DNA of 64,000 nucleotides from assembly GCF_009708175.1 (NCBI RefSeq), contig NZ_WMBB01000001.1, positions 1 to 64,000 of the forward strand, read 5' to 3'. Of this stretch, positions 26,765-34,147 are shown piece after piece (the first letter of the stretch is position 1; the number at the start of each line of letters is the position of its first letter). Source of the DNA: Nocardia aurantiaca (GTDB taxonomy: Bacteria; Actinomycetota; Actinomycetes; Mycobacteriales; Mycobacteriaceae). The position numbers and the translations under genes are program-made. The notes beneath the pieces are model-generated. The model worked only from the letters and a program-made list of their open reading frames with translations, was not told where the DNA came from and made no database searches.

Positions 26765-27642
26765 TACTTCTGCTCCTCGGCGAAAGCCTTGACGGCGGCC
26801 TGGTATTCGTCCTCGGACACGTCCAGGTAGCGAGCCTTGAACTCGGCCCACGACTCGGGCGTCTTGGCGGCCTCGACATAGTGGCGCTGGAACTTCTCGT
26901 CGCGGCCGTAGCTGCCGGAGAAGGTGAAGTGCGCGCCGCCGGGGGCCTCGACCACGCCGTCGACCATCATGCGGTTGAGGATGAGGGCTTGCGTCGGAAC
27001 GGATTTCACCAGTTCCTCGGTTTCGACGAGGCGGTCCACCGACAGGTAGCGCTTCTCGGCGGAGAGCATGTAGAGGTCGTCCATGTACGGGTCGACGCCG
27101 GTGTAGGCGGCATTGCCGTGCTTGTCACCGAGGTCCAGGTGGACGAAGGCGGCGTCCAGGTTCAGCGCGGGCATGGCGACCAGGGTCTCGCTGCGGCCGT
27201 CGGCATCGGTGTACGGGGACTGGACGGTCTTCAGCTCGCCCTCCCAGAAATCGATGACGGCCGAACCCAATCCGGCGCGAATGGGCAGGAACGGCAGCCG
27301 GGCCGCGGCGGCCTGCAGACCGCACTTGACCATGCCCTCGTCCATCTCGCGCACGGTGATCGCGCCCTCGGTGCGGGCCTTGGCGAACCACGGGTCGTAG
27401 AACGGCGCGGAGTCCAGCGACACGAAGCCGTAGTAGGCCTTGCGCACCTTGCCCGCCGAGCACAGCAGGCCCAGATCCGGGCCGCCATAGGTGACCACGG
27501 TCAGATCGGTGACGTCCGAACGCAGCAGCGCGCGCACGAAGGCCATCGGCTTGCGCCGCGAGCCCCAGCCGCCGATGCCGATGGTCATTCCGCTGCGCAG
27601 TTCGCCGACGACCTCGTCGAGCGTCATTCGCTTGTCGCGCAT
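26764..27642 (-). CDS. ipdA: IpdA, COCHEA-CoA hydrolase alpha subunit
   Basis: A 292-residue CoA-transferase alpha-type subunit matching Rv3551. IpdAB works as a hydrolase, not a transferase, and opens the remaining ring. Visible are MTIGIGGWGSRRKPMAFVRA (about 19-38), LTVVTYGGPDLGLLCSAGKV, and the acidic segment TVREMDEGMVKCGLQ around residue 100, where the catalytic Glu of this family is expected. ATG 27642 is preceded by AAGGGG about 10 nt upstream. It lies 15 bp from the echA20 stop. Confidence 0.92.
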   Translation of the reverse strand: MRDKRMTLDEVVGELRSGMTIGIGGWGSRRKPMAFVRALLRSDVTDLTVVTYGGPDLGLLCSAGKVRKAYYGFVSLDSAPFYDPWFAKARTEGAITVREMDEGMVKCGLQAAAARLPFLPIRAGLGSAVIDFWEGELKTVQSPYTDADGRSETLVAMPALNLDAAFVHLDLGDKHGNAAYTGVDPYMDDLYMLSAEKRYLSVDRLVETEELVKSVPTQALILNRMMVDGVVEAPGGAHFTFSGSYGRDEKFQRHYVEAAKTPESWAEFKARYLDVSEDEYQAAVKAFAEEQK

Positions 27643-27657
27643 ATTATTTCGCCCCTT

Positions 27658-28422
27658 CTACTGTGCTTTTTTCTGCGCGGCCAGGTCATCGTCGAAGCGC
27701 GCCCGGATCTCGTCGGCGACACCGGCGAGGTTGAGCTCCATGGTGAAGCCCTGCTCGAAGCGGTACGAGCGGTGCACGTCCTGCACGTCGATGCCGTTGA
27801 GCGCCTTCTTGGCGGCGCGGATGACGCGGCCGTCCTTGTTGGCGATGTTCTTGGCGACTTCCATTGCGGCGGCGTCGAGTTCGGCACGAGGCACCACCTT
27901 GAAGACCGAGCCGTAGTGGTGCAGCTGCTGCGCGGTGAGGGTGCCGGCGGTGTAGAACATGGTCCGCATCAGATGCTGGGGAACCAGGCGCGCCAGGTGG
28001 GTGGCCGCGCCGAGCGCGCCGCGATCCACCTCGGGCAGGCCGAAGGTGGCGTCGTCGGAGGCCACGATGACGTCGGAGTTGCCGACCAGGCCGATGCCGC
28101 CGCCCAGGCAGAAGCCGTTCACGGCGGTGACGACAGGGACCTCGCAGTCGTAGACGGCGGCGAACGCGGCGAAGCAGCCGTGGTTCGCGCGGATCAGGGC
28201 GGTGTGCCCGACATCGCGGTTCATCTCCTTGATGTCCACGCCCGCGTTGAAGCCGCGCCCCTCGGCGCGCAGCACGACGACCCGGGTCTCCGGGTTGCGG
28301 CCGGCCTGGGTGACGGCGTCGGCCAGGGCGAACCAGCCGTCGGAAGGCAGAGCGTTGACCGGCGGGTAGTCGACAGTGACGACTTCGACGCCCTCGGTTT
28401 CGGTGTGACGGTTGATCCCCAT
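27658..28422 (-). CDS. echA20: EchA20, crotonase-fold ring-cleaving hydrolase
   Basis: A 254-residue crotonase matching Rv3550, which hydrolytically opens a ring of a HIP-derived beta-diketone CoA thioester. The oxyanion-hole segments are RAEGRGFNAGVDIKEMNRDV and VNGFCLGGGIGLVGNSDVIV, followed by FGLPEVDRGALGAATHLARL. ATG 28422 was chosen because it starts the conserved domain with GAGG 8 nt upstream. The frame is open further upstream, but that would cross the KstR2 operator and the divergent gene. It is the first gene of the ipd operon. Confidence 0.9.
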   Translation of the reverse strand: MGINRHTETEGVEVVTVDYPPVNALPSDGWFALADAVTQAGRNPETRVVVLRAEGRGFNAGVDIKEMNRDVGHTALIRANHGCFAAFAAVYDCEVPVVTAVNGFCLGGGIGLVGNSDVIVASDDATFGLPEVDRGALGAATHLARLVPQHLMRTMFYTAGTLTAQQLHHYGSVFKVVPRAELDAAAMEVAKNIANKDGRVIRAAKKALNGIDVQDVHRSYRFEQGFTMELNLAGVADEIRARFDDDLAAQKKAQ

Positions 28423-28464
28423 CGCGTGTCCTCGGAGTTGTAGGAGCCCATCGTTGGCAAAACA

Positions 28465-28478
28465 AGCAAGTGCTTGGT
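28465..28478. promoter_or_regulatory. KstR2 box, echA20/SDR divergent promoter
   Basis: AGCAAGTGCTTGGT is identical to the box at 16938 and so is the following TAGGTTA. It controls echA20-ipdABC to the left and the SDR pair to the right. Confidence 0.88.
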
Positions 28479-28489
28479 AGGTTAGCACG

Positions 28490-29284
28490 GTGGGAATCGA
28501 AGTGAACCTCTCCGGCTCGGTCGTCTTGGTCACCGGCGGAGTGCGCGGTGTCGGGGCCGGTATCAGCCGGGTCTTCCTGGACGCGGGCGCGACCGTCGTG
28601 GCCTGTGCGCGCCGCCCCGCGGACAGCCCGGTCGAGAGCAACGGGCGCGGTATCGACTTCCTGCCGTGCGATGTGCGCGAGCCCGACTCCGTGCGCGGGC
28701 TGATCGAGCAGATCGTCGTGAAGTACGGGCGGCTGGACACCGTGGTGAACAATGCCGGTGGTGCGCCCTTCGCCTTGGCCGCCGACGCCGGCGCCAACTT
28801 CCACGCCAAGATCGTGCAGCTGAATCTGCTGGCGCCGCTGCTGGTTTCGCAGGTCGCCAACGAGGTCATGCAGAAGCAGGAGACCGGCGGGTCCATCGTG
28901 ATGATCTCCAGCGTCTCCGGGCATCGGCCCTCGCCGGGCACCGCGGCCTACGGTGCGGCCAAAGCCGGTGTGGACAGCCTGGTTTCGTCGCTCGCGGTGG
29001 AATGGGCGCCGAAGGTCCGGATGAACTCGGTCATCGTCGGCCTGGTCAACACCGAGTCCTCGCACCTGCACTACGGCGACGAGGACGGCATCGCGGCGGT
29101 CAGCCGTACCGTGCCGATGCAGCGCATGGCCGCGCCCGAGGACATCGGCCGCGCCGCCGTTTTCCTGGCCTCGCCCCTGGCCGCCTACATCACCGGCAGC
29201 GCGCTTCTGGTGCACGGCGGCGGCGAGAAGCCGGCCTTCCTCGCAGCGTCCACCGCAGACGTCCCCGCCGTCTCCGGCCACTAG
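28490..29284 (+). CDS. Short-chain dehydrogenase/reductase (Rv3549c-like)
   Basis: A 264-residue SDR in the position of Rv3549c. The cofactor motif is VTGGVRGVGAGISRVF (about 13-28), followed by CARRP, then NNAGGAPFAL. The catalytic Ser is in MISSVSGH and the Tyr/Lys pair in AYGAAKAGVDS. Its reaction in C/D-ring breakdown is not settled. GTG 28490 has TAGGTT ending 6 nt upstream directly after the KstR2 box, so the mRNA is probably leaderless and strongly repressed. The next SDR gene follows after 47 bp. Confidence 0.85.
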   Translation: MGIEVNLSGSVVLVTGGVRGVGAGISRVFLDAGATVVACARRPADSPVESNGRGIDFLPCDVREPDSVRGLIEQIVVKYGRLDTVVNNAGGAPFALAADAGANFHAKIVQLNLLAPLLVSQVANEVMQKQETGGSIVMISSVSGHRPSPGTAAYGAAKAGVDSLVSSLAVEWAPKVRMNSVIVGLVNTESSHLHYGDEDGIAAVSRTVPMQRMAAPEDIGRAAVFLASPLAAYITGSALLVHGGGEKPAFLAASTADVPAVSGH

Positions 29285-29331
29285 AGGCCGGCCCGCCCCC
29301 GTCCGCCTTTCACACCAGTGAGGTAATTGAT

Positions 29332-30243
29332 ATGACCGACAACAAGATCTGCGACGGCCGCGTCGTCATCGTGACCGGAGCGGGTCGCGGCATCGGCCGT
29401 GCCCACGCCCTCGCCTTCGCCGCCGCCGGGGCGAAGGTCGTGGTGAACGACCTCGGTGCCGAACTCGACGGCGCGCCCAGCCCCGACTCCCCGGCCGCGC
29501 AGGTCGTCGAGGAGATCAAGGCGCTCGGCGGCGAGGCCGTCGTGAACGGCGACGACGTCTCCGACTGGGAGGGCGCGCGCCGCCTCATCCAGACCGCCGT
29601 CGACGCCTTCGGACGCCTGGACGTGCTGGTCAACAATGCCGGTATCGTGCGCGACCGCATGCTGGTCAACCTCGGCGAGGACGAGTGGGACGCCGTCATC
29701 AAGGTGCACCTGAAGGGCCACTTCGCCCCCATGCGGCACGCCGCCGAGTACTGGCGCAACGAGGCCAAGGCGGGTCGCACCCCCGAGGCCCGCATCATCA
29801 ACACCAGCTCCGGCGCGGGTCTGCTCGGCTCGGTCGGCCAGGGCAACTACGCCGCCGCCAAGTCCGGCATCGCGGGCCTGACCCTCACCGCCGCGGCCGA
29901 ATTCGCCCGCTACGGCATCACCGTCAACGCCATCGCCCCGGCGGCCCGCACCCGCATGACCGAGACGGTCTTCGTCGACATGATGGCCGCCCCCGAGGAG
30001 GGCTTCGACGCCATGGCACCGGAGAACGTCTCGCCGCTGGTGGTCTGGCTGGGCAGCGCCGATTCCGCCGGTGTCACCGGACGCATGTTCGAGGTCGAGG
30101 GCGGCAAGGTGACCGTCGCCGACGGCTGGCGCCACGGCGCCTCCATCGACCGGGGCGCCCGCTGGGAGCCGGCCGAGCTGGGTCCCGTTGTGCGGGATCT
30201 GCTCTCGAAGGCCACCACCCCGGAGCCCGTCTACGGCGCCTAG
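29332..30243 (+). CDS. Short-chain dehydrogenase/reductase (Rv3548c-like)
   Basis: A 303-residue SDR in the position of Rv3548c. Motifs are VTGAGRGIGRAHALAFAAAG (about 14-33), NDLGAEL, NNAGIVRDRMLVNLGEDEWD, the catalytic Ser in NTSSGAGLLG, and NYAAAKSGIAGL. It closely resembles Hsd4A at 53315, including the VHLKGHF and NYxAAK stretches, so the two are paralogs in different regulons. ATG 29332 has GAGGT at 7-nt spacing. It is second in the SDR operon under the KstR2 box. Confidence 0.87.
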   Translation: MTDNKICDGRVVIVTGAGRGIGRAHALAFAAAGAKVVVNDLGAELDGAPSPDSPAAQVVEEIKALGGEAVVNGDDVSDWEGARRLIQTAVDAFGRLDVLVNNAGIVRDRMLVNLGEDEWDAVIKVHLKGHFAPMRHAAEYWRNEAKAGRTPEARIINTSSGAGLLGSVGQGNYAAAKSGIAGLTLTAAAEFARYGITVNAIAPAARTRMTETVFVDMMAAPEEGFDAMAPENVSPLVVWLGSADSAGVTGRMFEVEGGKVTVADGWRHGASIDRGARWEPAELGPVVRDLLSKATTPEPVYGA

Positions 30244-30419
30244 GCACACCCTCGTCATCCCGGCGCTCTTTCGGCCGGAGTGACGGTGCGATACCGGCAA
30301 CATAGGGCGGGTCAGCAGGCCTGCGGCTCTCGAGCACCCCTGATGCGATCGGGACTTGTGCGAATTGCGGTAGCGGCCGGTACGATGACCGCGTTCCGCA
30401 ACGGTTCGGCAATCGGGGC

Positions 30420-30467
30420 GACAGGTGAGCTCGAGACCTGTCCCGATCTGCCTGGGGCGGATCGGGA
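30420..30467 (+). other. Two overlapping hairpins upstream of the GSA-repeat gene
   Basis: GACAGGT (30420-30426) can pair with ACCTGTC (30436-30442), and TCCCGATC (30441-30448) with GATCGGGA (30460-30467). They share two bases, so they exclude each other. The 280-bp spacer 30244-30522 may thus hold a structured 5' leader. No known riboswitch was recognised. Confidence 0.35.
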
Positions 30468-30522
30468 TTCCGTACCCCCGGTGCGGAGAATCGCGCGGTA
30501 TCGATGAGGGGATGGCTGTCGC

Positions 30523-31770
30523 ATGATCGTCGATCGTGCAATGCGCCTGGTGGCAGTGATCGCAGCTGTCGCCGGTTCGGCGCTGCTCGGGCCCGCTGCC
30601 GCGCAGGCGCAGCCGGGCGGCATCCCGCTCGATCCCGCGCCCGCCGAACAGGATCCGACCCTGCCCGCGCCTTCCGGTGCGCAACCGCGATCCGTTGACG
30701 CCGCTGCGCCCCAGCCCCTCACCCCGGTGGCCGGGCCGCATGATCTGCTGTCCATTCTGCTCGCTCTCGGAACCGGCTCGGCCGGTGTCGGTTCCGCCGG
30801 TGTCGGCTCGGCCGCGGCCGGTTCGGCCGTGCTGGGCGGCACCGGCTCCGCCGTAACCGGTTCCGCCGGGGTGGGATTGGGTTCGGCCGTCGCCGGTACC
30901 GGTTCGGCTGGAGCCGCCACCGGCTCGGCCGCTCTCGGCACCGGTTCGGCCGCAGTAGGTTCCGCCGGGATCGGCGCCACGGGCGTGCTCGGCCTGGGTT
31001 CCGCGGGCGTCGGCTCGGCGGGTATCGGGACCGGCTCCGCGCTGCTGGGCCTGCTGCTCGGCACCGGTTCGGCCGCAACGGGTTCCGCCGCCGTGGGCTC
31101 GGCCGCGGTCGGTTCGGCCGGGCTGGCCGCGCTGTGCACCGGTTCGGCCGCGGTGGGTTCCGCCGGAATCGGTTCCGCCGGTGCGGGTTCCGCGATCGGC
31201 GGCCTCGCCGGTCTGGGCTCGGCGGGTTCCGGCGTCGGCTCCGCCGCGACGGGCTCCGGCGTCGGTTCGGCCGGAGCGGGTTCCGCGGCCGGTTCGGCCG
31301 ATCTCGGTTCCGCCGCATTGGGTTCCGCGGCGGTGGGCTCGGCGGGCCTCGGTTCCGTCGTCGTCTGCGCCTCGCCACTGCTGCTGTTGCTGATTCCGCC
31401 TCCGGCCGCCCCCGCCGAGGTTCCGCCGGTGCCGCTGGAGATTCCGCGGCCGCCGGCCGCGGCGCAACCGCCCGCAGTGGTGGCCCCGGCGGCCGCGCTG
31501 CCGGAGCCGGAGGTCGCGCCCGCCGCGCCCCCGCCCCCTTCGCCACCCGCGTCGGCTCCCGCTCCCGTTCTGGCCCAGCCGAATCCGGACGTGAGGCCGA
31601 CCTCGAACAACACGCCGCTGCCGCCGATTCCGGTGCTGTCGGTGATCGGCGGGCTGATCGCCATGGCGCTGCTGGGCACCGGCTCGGGCGCGGTGAGCTT
31701 CCAGAGCGCGTCCGCGGCCCAGGCACGCGTCGATGCCGCACGCGCTGCTTTCTTCGGACCGAGGGCATGA
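30523..31770 (+). CDS. Secreted Gly-Ser-Ala repeat protein with C-terminal anchor
   Basis: A 415-residue protein with four parts: a signal peptide (MRLVAVIAAVAGSALLGPAA, likely cut after AQA near residue 29), a low-complexity repeat domain (82-279) built from GSAxx pentads such as VGSAGVGSAAAGSA, a Pro/Ala-rich stretch (290-370), and a hydrophobic segment VLSVIGGLIAMALLGTG (371-387). Cys205 and Cys282 are the only cysteines. It is probably envelope-located. The plus strand is coding because only it gives a signal peptide and anchor. The function is unknown. ATG 30541 is an alternative start. The ImmA-type gene follows after 10 bp. Confidence 0.75.
   Translation: MIVDRAMRLVAVIAAVAGSALLGPAAAQAQPGGIPLDPAPAEQDPTLPAPSGAQPRSVDAAAPQPLTPVAGPHDLLSILLALGTGSAGVGSAGVGSAAAGSAVLGGTGSAVTGSAGVGLGSAVAGTGSAGAATGSAALGTGSAAVGSAGIGATGVLGLGSAGVGSAGIGTGSALLGLLLGTGSAATGSAAVGSAAVGSAGLAALCTGSAAVGSAGIGSAGAGSAIGGLAGLGSAGSGVGSAATGSGVGSAGAGSAAGSADLGSAALGSAAVGSAGLGSVVVCASPLLLLLIPPPAAPAEVPPVPLEIPRPPAAAQPPAVVAPAAALPEPEVAPAAPPPPSPPASAPAPVLAQPNPDVRPTSNNTPLPPIPVLSVIGGLIAMALLGTGSGAVSFQSASAAQARVDAARAAFFGPRA
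30766..31359 (+). repeat. GC-rich short repeats encoding GSAxx pentads
   Basis: About 590 bp of imperfect repeats of GGTTCGGCC / GGTTCCGCC-like units encode the pentad domain. The regularity opens long frames on the other strand, which are shadows. Confidence 0.85.
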
Positions 31771-31780
31771 GAGGACCGCG

Positions 31781-32293
31781 ATGACCCAGAGCAAGGCTCA
31801 TAGCATCGGGTCCTACCGCCGGGTGGCCGCGGCGGTGGACGCGGTGTGCGCGGTGGCCGCCGATTTCGACGCCACCGACCTGGACGAGGTGGTGCTCGCC
31901 ATCTCGGCCGAGCGATGCCGCCCCATCGAGATCGCCAGTGCCCAACTGGGTCCCGGCGTGTGCGGCCAGCGACGCAGCTACCCGGACCGGGATGTGATCG
32001 TGCTGGCGCAGGCGCTGCCCAGCCGCGAGCACACTCTCGCGCACGAGCTGGGGCACATCGTCTTCGATCATCCGGGCGAGGCGGCGACCGAGGTGGTGCT
32101 GGAGGCCAGCGACGATCTCATCGCCTACATGCTCAGCCAGCGCGCGCATCAGAAGGCCATCGATCTGGGCGACGACGAGCAATGTGAGTGGGAGGCAGAG
32201 ACCTTCGCCAGCATGCTCATGACCCGGTTGCGGGTCTTCAACAGCCGGGGCGCGGGCGTCTCGGTTCTTCGATTCGATGAGGCATTGGGATGA
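31781..32293 (+). CDS. ImmA/IrrE-type zinc metallopeptidase
   Basis: A 170-residue protein with the zinc motif HELGH (in TLAHELGHIVFDHPGE, about residue 87) and a downstream acidic helix CEWEAETFASMLM that supplies the third ligand. This is the ImmA/IrrE layout. Such peptidases often cleave an XRE-type repressor; the EspR-like regulator at 34148 is a candidate partner, which is inference. The start ATG 31781 follows AGAGGA. The frame extends upstream into the previous gene but lacks support. The stop overlaps the first micro-ORF (ATGA). Confidence 0.82.
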   Translation: MTQSKAHSIGSYRRVAAAVDAVCAVAADFDATDLDEVVLAISAERCRPIEIASAQLGPGVCGQRRSYPDRDVIVLAQALPSREHTLAHELGHIVFDHPGEAATEVVLEASDDLIAYMLSQRAHQKAIDLGDDEQCEWEAETFASMLMTRLRVFNSRGAGVSVLRFDEALG

Positions 32294-32370
32294 CCGAGTC
32301 AGGCCTCGGAGGAGGCAGCTTGCGTAACCACGTAGGGGCCCTCGGGCATCCCCGAGAGGACGCGGCATGA
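32290..32370 (+). CDS. Micro-ORF 1 (26 codons), coupled
   Basis: ATG 32290 overlaps the peptidase stop and its own TGA (32368-32370) overlaps the next ATG. It encodes MTESGLGGGSLRN, then HVGALGHPREDAA. The codons for PRED include GAGAGGA, a ribosome site 5 nt before the next start. It may be a real microprotein or a translation bridge. Confidence 0.5.
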   Translation: MTESGLGGGSLRNHVGALGHPREDAA

Positions 32371-32443
32371 CCGAGTCGGGCCTCGGAGGAGGCAGCTTGC
32401 GTAACCACGTAGGGGCCCTCGGGCATCCCCGAGAGGACGCGGC
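32290..32443 (+). repeat. Two tandem 77-bp repeat units (plus a diverged third to 32542)
   Basis: Units at 32290 and 32367 differ at a single base (a synonymous TCA/TCG change). A third unit from 32444 keeps the start and end blocks but carries 18 extra bases and diverged middle sequence. There is no spacer between units, so it is not a CRISPR array. Confidence 0.95.
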
Positions 32444-32447
32444 ATGA
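32367..32447 (+). CDS. Micro-ORF 2 (26 codons), coupled
   Basis: An exact protein copy of micro-ORF 1, shifted by 77 bp. It is linked at both ends by ATGA overlaps and has the GAGAGGA ribosome site upstream. Confidence 0.5.
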   Translation: MTESGLGGGSLRNHVGALGHPREDAA

Positions 32448-32542
32448 CCGAGTCAGGCCTCGGAGGAGTCGCTGCACCTCTGTGCGCTTGCTTGCGTAAT
32501 GACGGAGCGGCCCTGGGTCATCCCCGAAAGGATGCGGCATGA
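32444..32542 (+). CDS. Micro-ORF 3 (32 codons), coupled
   Basis: It starts MTESGLGG like the others, then diverges (VAAPLCACLRNDGAAL) and ends GHPRKDAA. Its TGA (32540-32542) overlaps the ATG of the MAB_1171c-like gene, and GAAAGGA lies 6 nt before that ATG. Reading frame, start block, end block and coupling are all kept despite sequence change, which suggests selection on translation. Confidence 0.5.
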   Translation: MTESGLGGVAAPLCACLRNDGAALGHPRKDAA

Positions 32543-33564
32543 GCTTCTGGTTGACGGCCATGCTGGTATGGATGGCCTCGGGTGCGCGCGTCGGTCGCGT
32601 GCTGGTGAAACCGGCGACCACCGCGCGGGTCGCGATCGTGGCCGCGGTGGCCGCGGTGGCGCTGGCGGTGACCGTAGGCGTGCCGGAAATCGGTCTGGCC
32701 GTTGACCATGCGGCACCGAATGGGTTGCACGGCATGTGGCTGGGCGACCGGGTGGTGACCGCGGCTTGGATCATGTTCGCCACCGCCACCTCGGTGGTGG
32801 CGGCCGCCGCGTGGCCGGTGGTGTCGCGCGTCAATCTGCGCCAGATCGGTATGACGATCTACGCGGCCGGCGCGGTCGCCGTGATCCTGACGCTGCTCTG
32901 GTCGGTCATCTTCGGCTGGGCGATCGTGCTGCTGGAGTGCGTGTTCATCGTGATTACCGGTGTGCGCAACCTGGATTGGACCACTCTGGGACGAGGCATC
33001 GCGCTCTACACCATGGGCACCGCGGTGGTCGGGCTCCTGGCCGCGTTGTCGATTCGCCGCTCGGCGCGCGACGAGCCGATGCCGGAACCCGGCGATGCGG
33101 GCTGGTTCTGGCCGATGTGGCAACTCGCCGCGCTGCTCGTCGCGATCGGCGCGGTGTGGATCGTGATCGAGCTATGGTGGCGAGCCCGTATGCTGCTCAA
33201 GCAGATTCGCACCCTGCACCGGGTGCTGATCGCGCGCTTCCCTGAAGTGGTGGCGCATGAGCAGACCGGATCGGGTACGCAGCTCAAGGCTTCCGACCAG
33301 GTGGCGCAGATCATGGACGCGCTCTACCTGCAATCCGGCAGCGGTGTGGAGCTCGCCGCGGCGGGCGCGCCGCCGGCCTCGGTGGCCGAGCGCGCGCAAC
33401 GGGTGGCCGAGTGGGCGCGGAATCCGTTCGGCGAGGTGGTGATCGACGGCCGCTGGATCTCGCCGCCGGCGGCGGTCAGTCCGCGTGGCTGGGTGCAGGC
33501 GATCGCCCGCGCCTATGACGCGGCCGCGTCACCGAGCGCGATTCAGGGCTCCGCGCAACGGTAG
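32539..33564 (+). CDS. MAB_1171c-like multi-spanning membrane protein
   Basis: A 341-residue protein with about seven hydrophobic helices in the first ~220 residues (for example IVAAVAAVALAVTVGV, WIMFATATSVVAAAAW, MTIYAAGAVAVILTLLWSVI, LAALLVAIGAVWIVIELWW), then a cytosolic helical tail with HRVLIARFPEV. This matches the MAB_1171c family, often found beside ImmA-type peptidases and XRE regulators in actinomycetes. The role is unknown; transport or signalling is guessed. It is coupled by ATGA to micro-ORF 3, so one operon runs from the peptidase to here. Confidence 0.72.
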   Translation: MSFWLTAMLVWMASGARVGRVLVKPATTARVAIVAAVAAVALAVTVGVPEIGLAVDHAAPNGLHGMWLGDRVVTAAWIMFATATSVVAAAAWPVVSRVNLRQIGMTIYAAGAVAVILTLLWSVIFGWAIVLLECVFIVITGVRNLDWTTLGRGIALYTMGTAVVGLLAALSIRRSARDEPMPEPGDAGWFWPMWQLAALLVAIGAVWIVIELWWRARMLLKQIRTLHRVLIARFPEVVAHEQTGSGTQLKASDQVAQIMDALYLQSGSGVELAAAGAPPASVAERAQRVAEWARNPFGEVVIDGRWISPPAAVSPRGWVQAIARAYDAAASPSAIQGSAQR

Positions 33565-33647
33565 TCATTACTCTTCCATTACTATTCGGGAGAGCTGCGT
33601 ATTACTCTGCGTGCACTCCCGCGTTGATCACGCGAAGATCACCGACC

Positions 33648-33670
33648 CTTTTGCGACCTTGTCGCAAAAG
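33648..33670. terminator. Perfect 23-bp palindrome after the membrane-protein gene
   Basis: CTTTTGCGAC (33648-33657) and GTCGCAAAAG (33661-33670) are perfect inverted arms around CTT. It lies 84 bp beyond the stop and lacks a T-run, so it is either a terminator or a protein-binding site. Confidence 0.5.
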
Positions 33671-34096
33671 CGCAAGTCCCGTACCGCGCGTGATTGCCAA
33701 GGGCGTGGCATTCCGGTGGGTCTTCTCGATCAGACTTCGTATCCGAGGTTTCGTCTCATCGAACCCGCCGTGCGCAGTACGGGACTTTACTTGTCACTCG
33801 ATGTGTCACGCTTGCTTGTCGCGGAGGTGCATTGGGGCGGAACACTCACAGTGCACAAAACGACATAGTGCACAAACAAACCCATTCGACCGCCCGGCTG
33901 CACCCGGGCGGCCTTATGTCAGATTTGTGCATGCTGCACCAGCGCAGGGGTCTACGCCACATGGCCTCAGCATCGCTGAGGCCGGTGCAACATCCTTCAC
34001 TCGAACCGAATGGTCCGGCGGGGCATCGGCGCTGCCCTGCAAGCAGTACCGGCGACCCGCCCTATGTCGAGTCCGGAGCAAGCTCTGCGGCAAACC
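33671..34096. other. Gene-free spacer with GTGCAC repeats and a hairpin
   Basis: No supported gene. AGTGCACAAA occurs twice within 30 bp (from about 33850). CCGCCCGG (33890-33897) pairs with CCGGGCGG (33904-33911). The base composition is less GC-rich than the flanks. A 201-codon frame crosses it but looks like noise. Confidence 0.5.
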
Positions 34097-34132
34097 AACA
34101 CAGTGCGGCCTCCGAGTGAACCGCACTGTGTT
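34097..34132 (-). terminator. Hairpin terminator of the EspR-like gene
   Basis: AACACAGTGCGG (34097-34108) pairs perfectly with CCGCACTGTGTT (34121-34132), giving 12 bp with a 12-nt loop, 15 bp beyond the stop of the minus-strand gene. Confidence 0.7.
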
Positions 34133-34147
34133 GCTCTGTGGCAGTGC

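Noticed and set aside
30300..30522. c-di-AMP (ydaO-type) riboswitch before a secreted protein gene
   Set aside because: The G/A-rich blocks looked suggestive, but the conserved ydaO core could not be matched, so only the hairpins are reported.
29281..31794. Very long minus-strand open frame over the SDR and GSA-repeat genes
   Set aside because: It is a composition shadow: the repeats and high GC remove stops, and the frame is made of Arg/Gly/Thr-rich sequence with no domain. The plus strand has signal peptide, anchor and SDR motifs.
32290..32542. CRISPR array
   Set aside because: Units are contiguous with no variable spacers, are 77 bp or longer, and show no cas genes nearby.
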